A DNA stretch of 64,000 nucleotides from Labia minor (taxonomy: Eukaryota > Arthropoda > Insecta > Dermaptera > Spongiphoridae): positions 66,586,501-66,650,500 of the forward strand of contig OY720349.1 of NCBI GenBank assembly GCA_963082975.1, written 5' to 3'. The notes beneath the pieces are model-generated. The model ran no database searches and was not told the DNA's origin. It worked only from the letters and a program-made list of their open reading frames with translations. This document shows positions 55,001 to 64,000 of the stretch, piece by piece. A program made the translations under genes and the position numbers. Each line of letters opens with the position of its first letter. Position 1 is the first letter of the stretch.

Positions 55001-55808
55001 TTTTATGCCGAAAACCTAGGGTCATCCTAAGATGACCTTTCATAATTTTTACGGGAAACTTAAAAAATGAAATTTTTAAAAATAAATAATAAATTCGTTC
55101 ATTTTACATCATATAAATATTAAAAAAACATATTATTGATATTTCTGATGAATAATTATTTTTTTTCCGAAAACCTAGGGTCATCCTACGATGACGTTTC
55201 ATAATTTTTTCGGTAAAATTAAAAAATGAAATGTTTTAAAAAAAATAATAAATTCGTTCTGTTTACATCATAAAAATATTGAAAAAATATATTATTGATA
55301 TTTCTGAAGAATAATTATTTTTTTTCCGAAAACCTAAGGTCATCCTACGATGAACTTTCATAATTTTTAAGGGAAAATTAAAATATGAAATTTTTAAAAA
55401 TAAATAATAAATTCGTTCATTTAACTTCATAAAAATATTAAAAAAATATATTATTGATATTTCTGATGAATAATTATTTTTTTATGCCGAAAACCTAGGG
55501 TCATCCTACGATGACCTTTCATAATTTTTTCGGTATAATTAAAAAATGAAATATTTTAAATAAAATAATAAATTTGTACATTTTACATCAGAAAAATATT
55601 AAAAAAATATATTATTGATATTTCTGATGAATAATTATTTTTTTATGCCGAAAACCTAGGGTCATCCTACGATGACCTTTCATAATTTTTACGGGAAAAT
55701 TAAAAAATGAAATTTTTAAAAATAAATAATAAATTCGTACATTTTACATCAGAAAAATATTAAAAAAATATATTATTGATATTTCTGATGAATAATTATT
55801 TTTTTATG
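49082..55808. repeat. Higher-order repeat, about 2.24-kb unit (14 monomers)
   Basis: The ATGACGAAATCC unit recurs at 49082, 51327, 53563 and 55808, spaced 2245, 2236 and 2245. Between them the CCTAGTGTCATCC, ATACCG, TAGGTAAAATT and GACGTTTC units come in similar order, with local swaps. The unit at about 51648 has an 11-bp deletion, which explains part of the shorter 2236 spacing. The copies are not perfect; this is a family of related blocks. Confidence 0.7.
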
Positions 55809-58800
55809 ACGAAATCCTAGGGTCATCCTACGATGACGTTTCATAATTTTTACGGGAAAATTAAAAAATGAAATTTTTAAAAATAAATAATAAATTCGTT
55901 CATTTTATTCATAAAAATATTGAAAAAATATATTATTGATATTTCTGAAGAATGATTATTTTTTTTCCGAAAACCTAGGGTCATCCTACGATGACCTTTC
56001 ATAATTTTTACGGGAAAATTAAAAAATGAAATTTTTAAAAATAAATAATAAATTCGTTCATTTTACATCATATAAATATTAAAAAAATATATTATTGATA
56101 TTTCTGATGAATAATTATTTTTTTATACCGAAAACCTAGGGTCATCCTACGATGACCTTTCATAATTTTTTAGGTAAAATTAAAAAATGAAATGTTTTAA
56201 AAAAAATAATAAATTCGTTCTGTTTACATCATAAAAATATTGAAAAAATATATTATTGATATTTCTGAAGAATAATTATTTTTTTTCCGAAAACCTAGGG
56301 TCATCCTACGATGACCTTTCATAATTTTTTAGGTAAAATTAAAAAATTAAATGTTTTAAATAAAATAATAAATTCGTTCATTTTACATCATAAAAATATT
56401 AAAAAAATATATTATTGATATTCTGATGAATAATTATTTTATTATGCCGAACACCTAGGGTCATCCTACGATGACCTTTCATAATTTTTACGGGAAACTT
56501 AAAAAATGAAATTTTTAAAAATAAATAATAAATTCGTTCATTTTACATCATATAAATATTAAAAAAATATATTATTGATATTTCTGATGAATAATTATTT
56601 TTTTATGCCGAAAACCTAAGGTCATCCTACGATGACCTTTCATAATTTTTAAGGGAAAATTAAAATATGAACTTTTTAAAAATAAATAATAAATTCGTTC
56701 ATTTACCTTCATAAAAATATTAAAAAAATATATTATTGATATTTCTGATGAATAATTATTTTTTTATGCCGAAAACCTAGGGTCATCCTACGATGACCTA
56801 TCATAATTTTTTCGGTATAATTAAAAAATGAAATATTTTAAAAAAAATAATAAATTTGTACATTTTACATCAGAAAAATATTAAAAAAATATATTATTGA
56901 TATTTCTGATGAATAATTATTTTTTTATGCCGAAAACCTAGGGTCATTCTAAGATGACCTTTCATAAATTTTACGGGAAACTTAAAAAATGAAATTTTTA
57001 AAAATAAATAATAAATTCGTTCATTTTACATCATTTAAATATTAAAAAAATATATTATTGATATTTCTGATGAATAATTATTTTTTTTCCGAAAACCTAG
57101 GGTCATCCTACGATGACGTTTCATAATTTTTTCGGTAAAATTAAAAAATGAAATGTTTTAAAAAAAATAATAAATTCGTTCTGTTTACATCATAAAAATA
57201 TTGAAAAAATATATTATTGATATTTTTGATGAATAATTATTTTTTTATGCCGAAAACCTAAGGTCATCCTACGATGAACTTTCATAATTTTTAAGGGAAA
57301 ATTAAAATATGAAATTTTTAAAAATAAATAATAAATTCGTTCATTTAACTTCATAAAAATATTAAAAAAATATATTATTGATATTTCTGATGAATAATTA
57401 TTTTTTTATGCCGAAAACCTAGGGTCATCCTACGATGACCTTTCATAATTTTTTAGGTAAAATTAAAAAATGAAATGTTTTAAAAAAAATAATAAATTCG
57501 TTCTGTTTACATCATAAAAATATTGAAAAAATATATTATTGATATTTCTGAAGAATAATTATTTTTTTTCCGAAAACCTAGGGTCATCCTACGATGACCT
57601 TTCATAATTTTTTAGGTAAAATTAAAAAATTAAATGTTTTAAAAAAAATAATAAATTCGTTCATTTTACATCATAACAATATTAAAAAAATATATTATTC
57701 ATATTTCTTACTAAAAATTATTTTATTATGCCGAAACCTAGGGTCATCCTACGATGACCTTTCATAATTTTTACGGGAAAATTAAAAAATGAAATTTTTA
57801 AAAATAAATAATAAATTCGTTCATTTTACATCATAAAAATATTAAAAAAATATATTATTGATATTTCTGAAGAATAATTATTTTTTATACCGAAAACCTA
57901 GGGTCATCCTACGATGACCTTTCATAAATTTTACGGGAAAATTAAAAAATGAAATGTTTTAAAAAAAATAATAAATTCGTTCATTTTACATCATATAAAT
58001 ATTAAAAAAATATATTATTGATATTTCTGATGAATAATTATTTTTTTATGCCGAAAACCTAAGGTCATCCTAAGATGACCTTTCATAATTTTTACGGGAA
58101 AATTAAAATATTAAATTTTTAAAAATAAATAATAAATTCGTTCATTTAACTTCATAAAAATATTAAAAAAATATATTATTGATATTTCTGATGAATAATT
58201 ATTTTTTTATGCCGAATACCTAGGGTCATCCTACGATGACCTTTCATAATTTTTACGGGAAAATTAAAAAATGAAATTTTTAAAAATAAATAATAAATTC
58301 GTTCATTTTACATCATAAAAATATTAAAAAAATATATTATTGATATTTCTGATGAATAATTATTTTTTTATGCCGAAAACCTAGGGTCAACCTACGATGA
58401 CCTTTCATAATTTTTACGGGAAAATTAAAAAATGAAATTTTTAAAAATAAATAATAAATTCGTTCATTTTACATCATATAAATATTAAAAAAATATATTA
58501 TTGATATTTCTGAAGAATAATTATTTTTTTATGCAGAAAACCTAAGGTCATCCTACAATGACCTTTCATAATTTTTAAGGGAAAATTAAAATATGAAATT
58601 TTTAAAAATAAATAATAAATTCGTTCATTTAACTTCATAAAAATATTAAAAAAAATATTATTGATATTTTTGATGAATAATTATTTTTTTATGCCGAAAA
58701 CCTAGGGTCATCCTACGATGACCTTTCATAATTTTTACGGGAAAATTAAAAAATGAAATTTTTAAAAATAAATAATAAATTCGTTCATTTTACATCATAT

Positions 58801-61800
58801 AAATATTAAAAAAATATATTATTGATATTTCTGATGAATAATTATTTTTTTATACCGAAAACCTAGGGTCATCCTACGATGACCTTTCATAATTTTTACG
58901 GGAAAATTAAAAAATGAAATTTTTAAAAATAAATAATAAATTCGTTCATTTTACATCATATAAATATTAAAAAAATATATTATTGATATTTCTGATGAAT
59001 AATTATTTTTTTATGCAGAAAACCTAAGGTCATCCTACAATGACCTTTCAAAATTTTTACGGGAAAATTAAAATATAAAATTTTTAAAAATAAATAATAA
59101 ATTCGTACATTTTACATCAGAAAAATATTAAAAAAATATATTATTGATATTTCTGATGAATAATTATTTTTTTAATGCCGAAAACCTAGGGTCATCCTAC
59201 GATGACCTTTCATAATTTTTACGGGAAAATTAAAAAATGAAATTTTTAGAAAATCAATAATAAATTCGTTCATTTTACATCATAAAAATATTAAAAAAAT
59301 ATATTATTCATATTTCTTACTAAAAATTATTTTTTTATGCCGAAACCTAGGGTCATCCTACGATGACCTTTCATAATTTTTACGGGAAAATTAAAAAATG
59401 AAATGTTTTAAAAATAAATAATAAATTCGTTCATATAACTTCATAAAAATATTAAAAAAAATATTATTGATATTTTTGATGAATAATTATTTTTTTATGC
59501 CGAAAACCTAGGGTCATCCTACGATGACCTATCATAATTTTTTCGGTATAATTAAAAAATGAAATATTTTAAAAAAAATAATAAATTTGTACATTTTACA
59601 TCAGAAAAATATTAAAAAAATATATTATTGATATTTCTGATGAATAATTATTCTTTTATGCCGAAAACCTAGGGTCATCCTAAGATGACCTTTCATAATT
59701 TTTACGGGAAACTTAAAAAATGAAATTTTTAAAAATAAATAATAAATTCGTTCATTTTACATCATATAAATATTAAAAAAACATATTATTGATATTTCTG
59801 ATGAATAATTATTTTTTTTCCGAAAACCTAGGGTCATCCTACGATGACGTTTCATAATTTTTTCGGTAAAATTAAAAAATGAAATGTTTTAAAAAAAATA
59901 ATAAATTCGTTCTGTTTACATCATAAAAATATTGAAAAAATATATTATTGATATTTCTGAAGAATAATTATTTTTTTTCCGAAAACCTAAGGTCATCCTA
60001 CGATGAACTTTCATAATTTTTAAGGGAAAATTAAAATATGAAATTTTTAAAAATAAATAATAAATTCGTTCATTTAACTTCATAAAAATATTAAAAAAAT
60101 ATATTATTGATATTTCTGATGAATAATTATTTTTTTATGCCGAAAACCTAGGGTCATCCTACGATGACCTTTCATAATTTTTTCGGTATAATTAAAAAAT
60201 GAAATATTTTAAATAAAATAATAAATTTGTACATTTTACATCAGAAAAATATTAAAAAAATATATTATTGATATTTCTGATGAATAATTATTTTTTTATG
60301 CCGAAAACCTAGGGTCATCCTACGATGACCTTTCATAATTTTTACGGGAAAATTAAAAAATGAAATTTTTAAAAATAAATAATAAATTCGTACATTTTAC
60401 ATCAGAAAAATATTAAAAAAATATATTATTGATATTTCTGATGAATAATTATTTTTTTATGACGAAATCCTAGGGTCATCCTACGATGACGTTTCATAAT
60501 TTTTACGGGAAAATTAAAAAATGAAATTTTTAAAAATAAATAATAAATTCGTTCATTTTATTCATAAAAATATTGAAAAAATATATTATTGATATTTCTG
60601 AAGAATGATTATTTTTTTTCCGAAAACCTAGGGTCATCCTACGATGACCTTTCATAATTTTTACGGGAAAATTAAAAAATGAAATTTTTAAAAATAAATA
60701 ATAAATTCGTTCATTTTACATCATATAAATATTAAAAAAATATATTATTGATATTTCTGATGAATAATTATTTTTTTATACCGAAAACCTAGGGTCATCC
60801 TACGATGACCTTTCATAATTTTTTAGGTAAAATTAAAAAATGAAATGTTTTAAAAAAAATAATAAATTCGTTCTGTTTACATCATAAAAATATTGAAAAA
60901 ATATATTATTGATATTTCTGAAGAATAATTATTTTTTTTCCGAAAACCTAGGGTCATCCTACGATGACCTTTCATAATTTTTTAGGTAAAATTAAAAAAT
61001 TAAATGTTTTAAATAAAATAATAAATTCGTTCATTTTACATCATAAAAATATTAAAAAAATATATTATTGATATTCTGATGAATAATTATTTTATTATGC
61101 CGAACACCTAGGGTCATCCTACGATGACCTTTCATAATTTTTACGGGAAACTTAAAAAATGAAATTTTTAAAAATAAATAATAAATTCGTTCATTTTACA
61201 TCATATAAATATTAAAAAAATATATTATTGATATTTCTGATGAATAATTATTTTTTTATGCCGAAAACCTAAGGTCATCCTACGATGACCTTTCATAATT
61301 TTTAAGGGAAAATTAAAATATGAACTTTTTAAAAATAAATAATAAATTCGTTCATTTACCTTCATAAAAATATTAAAAAAATATATTATTGATATTTCTG
61401 ATGAATAATTATTTTTTTATGCCGAAAACCTAGGGTCATCCTACGATGACCTATCATAATTTTTTCGGTATAATTAAAAAATGAAATATTTTAAAAAAAA
61501 TAATAAATTTGTACATTTTACATCAGAAAAATATTAAAAAAATATATTATTGATATTTCTGATGAATAATTATTTTTTTATGCCGAAAACCTAGGGTCAT
61601 CCTAAGATGACCTTTCATAAATTTTACGGGAAACTTAAAAAATGAAATTTTTAAAAATAAATAATAAATTCGTTCATTTTACATCATTTAAATATTAAAA
61701 AAATATATTATTGATATTTCTGATGAATAATTATTTTTTTTCCGAAAACCTAGGGTCATCCTACGATGACGTTTCATAATTTTTTGGGTAAAATTAAAAA

Positions 61801-64000
61801 ATGAAATGTTTTAAAAAAAATAATAAATTCGTTCTGTTTACATCATAAAAATATTGAAAAAATATATTATTGATATTTTTGATGAATAATTATTTTTTTA
61901 TGCCGAAAACCTAAGGTCATCCTACGATGAACTTTCATAATTTTTAAGGGAAAATTAAAATATGAAATTTTTAAAAATAAATAATAAATTCGTTCATTTA
62001 ACTTCATAAAAATATTAAAAAAATATATTATTGATATTTCTGATGAATAATTATTTTTTTATGCCGAAAACCTAGGGTCATCCTACGATGACCTTTCATA
62101 ATTTTTTAGGTAAAATTAAAAAATGAAATGTTTTAAAAAAAATAATAAATTCGTTCTGTTTACATCATAAAAATATTGAAAAAATATATTATTGATATTT
62201 CTGAAGAATAATTATTTTTTTTCCGAAAACCTAGGGTCATCCTACGATGACCTTTCATAATTTTTTAGGTAAAATTAAAAAATTAAATGTTTTAAAAAAA
62301 ATAATAAATTCGTTCATTTTACATCATAACAATATTAAAAAAATATATTATTCATATTTCTTACTAAAAATTATTTTATTATGCCGAAACCTAGGGTCAT
62401 CCTACGATGACCTTTCATAATTTTTACGGGAAAATTAAAAAATGAAATTTTTAAAAATAAATAATAAATTCGTTCATTTTACATCATAAAAATATTAAAA
62501 AAATATATTATTGATATTTCTGAAGAATAATTATTTTTTATACCGAAAACCTAGGGTCATCCTACGATGACCTTTCATAAATTTTACGGGAAAATTAAAA
62601 AATGAAATGTTTTAAAAAAAATAATAAATTCGTTCATTTTACATCATATAAATATTAAAAAAATATATTATTGATATTTCTGATGAATAATTATTTTTTT
62701 ATGCCGAAAACCTAAGGTCATCCTAAGATGACCTTTCATAATTTTTACGGGAAAATTAAAATATTAAATTTTTAAAAATAAATAATAAATTCGTTCATTT
62801 AACTTCATAAAAATATTAAAAAAATATATTATTGATATTTCTGATGAATAATTATTTTTTTATGCCGAAAACCTAGGGTCATCCTACGATGACCTTTCAT
62901 AATTTTTACGGGAAAATTAAAAAATGAAATTTTTAAAAATAAATAATAAATTCGTTCATTTTACATCATAAAAATATTAAAAAAATATATTATTGATATT
63001 TCTGATGAATAATTATTTTTTTATGCCGAAAACCTAGGGTCAACCTACGATGACCTTTCATAATTTTTACGGGAAAATTAAAAAATGAAATTTTTAAAAA
63101 TAAATAATAAATTCGTTCATTTTACATCATATAAATATTAAAAAAATATATTATTGTTATTTCTGAAGAATAATTATTTTTTTATGCAGAAAACCTAAGG
63201 TCATCCTACAATGACCTTTCATAATTTTTAAGGGAAAATTAAAATATGAAATTTTTAAAAATAAATAATAAATTCGTTCATTTAACTTCATAAAAATATT
63301 AAAAAAAATATTATTGATATTTTTGATGAATAATTATTTTTTTATGCTGAAAACCTAGGGTCATCCTACGATGACCTTTCATAATTTTTACGGGAAAATT
63401 AAAAAATGAAATTTTTAAAAATAAATAATAAATTCGTTCATTTTACATCATATAAATATTAAAAAAATATATTATTGATATTTCTGATGAATAATTATTT
63501 TTTTATACCGAAAACCTAGGGTCATCCTATGATGACCTTTCATAATTTTTACGGGAAAATTAAAAAATGAAATTTTTAAAAATAAATAATAAATTCGTTC
63601 ATTTTACATCATATAAATATTAAAAAAATATATTATTGATATTTCTGATGAATAATTATTTTTTTATGCAGAAAACCTAAGGTCATCCTACAATGACCTT
63701 TCAAAATTTTTACGGGAAAATTAAAATATAAAATTTTTAAAAATAAATAATAAATTCGTACATTTTACATCAGAAAAATATTAAAAAAATATATTATTGA
63801 TATTTCTGATGAATAATTATTTTTTTAATGCCGAAAACCTAGGGTCATCCTACGATGACCTTTCATAATTTTTACGGGAAAATTAAAAAATGAAATTTTT
63901 AGAAAATCAATAATAAATTCGTTCATTTTACATCATAAAAATATTAAAAAAATATATTATTCATATTTCTTACTAAAAATTATTTTTTTATGCCGAAACC
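54868..64000. repeat. Tandem duplication, unit 4653 bp (29 monomers), right copy open
   Basis: About 54868-59520 is copied at about 59521 to the window end. Anchors at constant offset 4653 are ATGACGAAATCC (55808 and 60461), the rare GATATTCTGATG with a missing T (near 56420 and 61073), CATAACAATATT (57677 and 62330) and TTTTTTTAATGCCG (59177 and 63830). Only a handful of differences were seen: GGTCATTCTAAG near 56947, GAATACC near 58217, TTTTGGGTA near 61784, TTGTTATTT near 63155, GCTGAAAACC near 63347 and CCTATGATG near 63529. This is the youngest large duplication visible. Confidence 0.85.

Larger units (their letters stand above)
41306..64000. repeat. AT-rich 161-bp satellite array, right arm
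   Basis: The same satellite family, in the same orientation, resumes directly after the retrotransposon and runs past the window end. About 140 units fit by division. The monomer subtypes are those of the left arm. Here the higher-order order is clearer. The diagnostic ATGACGAAATCC unit recurs at g 42820, 44265, 45710, 47636, 49082, 51327, 53563, 55808 and 60461. The spacings are about 1445 (three times), 1926, 2236-2245 (three times) and 4653 bases. No gene or unrelated insertion was seen. The array is open at the right edge, so its true length is unknown. Confidence 0.98.

Noticed and set aside
1..64000. Genes within the satellite (ORFs running through monomers)
   Set aside because: Stop codons are frequent in all frames of the A/T-rich unit and no long frame exists outside the retrotransposon.

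Overview
The window is eukaryotic heterochromatin-type DNA. About 59.4 of 64 kb is one tandem satellite array, broken once by a complete, intact-looking Ty1/copia (Pseudoviridae-type) LTR retrotransposon. No other gene, RNA gene or non-satellite sequence is visible. The organism cannot be named from the sequence. An animal, and quite possibly an insect or other arthropod, is suggested by the very AT-rich composition and by a copia-type primer-binding site that matches an internal piece of initiator tRNA-Met.

Layout: (1) 1-36752, satellite. (2) 36753-41305, a 4553-bp retrotransposon on the minus strand, with two 149-bp LTRs, a primer-binding site, one 1364-codon gag-pol ORF, a polypurine tract and a short 3' UTR. 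(3) 41306-64000, satellite in the same orientation and family.

The satellite monomer is 161 bp in its canonical form; shorter and slightly longer variants occur. It has about 32 G/C per 161 bp, or roughly 80 percent AT. By division there are about 370 monomers. Most G/C lies in the first ~60 bases after the GCCGAAAACC landmark, which include a dyad (GGTCATC, CTAC, GATGACC). The rest is A/T tracts. Around ten monomer subtypes recur in fixed orders, so the array has higher-order structure. I traced nested duplications by diagnostic variants: 809 bp, 1445-1453 bp (9 monomers), 1773, 2087/2248, 2.24 kb (14 monomers), 2889, 4653, 6909 bp, and offsets of about 20.5 and 26.2 kb. This is the footprint of repeated unequal exchange or amplification.

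The retrotransposon has identical LTRs, an open reading frame with all expected catalytic motifs, and intact priming signals. It is therefore young and plausibly competent. Two features stand out. Its integrase C-terminal region carries two AT-hook motifs, which could favour AT-rich satellite targets. It also has no 5-bp target-site duplication: 17 bp of monomer are missing at the junction, and the two flanks match array segments that lie about 4.7 kb apart elsewhere in the window. That suggests recombination between two element copies, a target deletion, or an assembly join.
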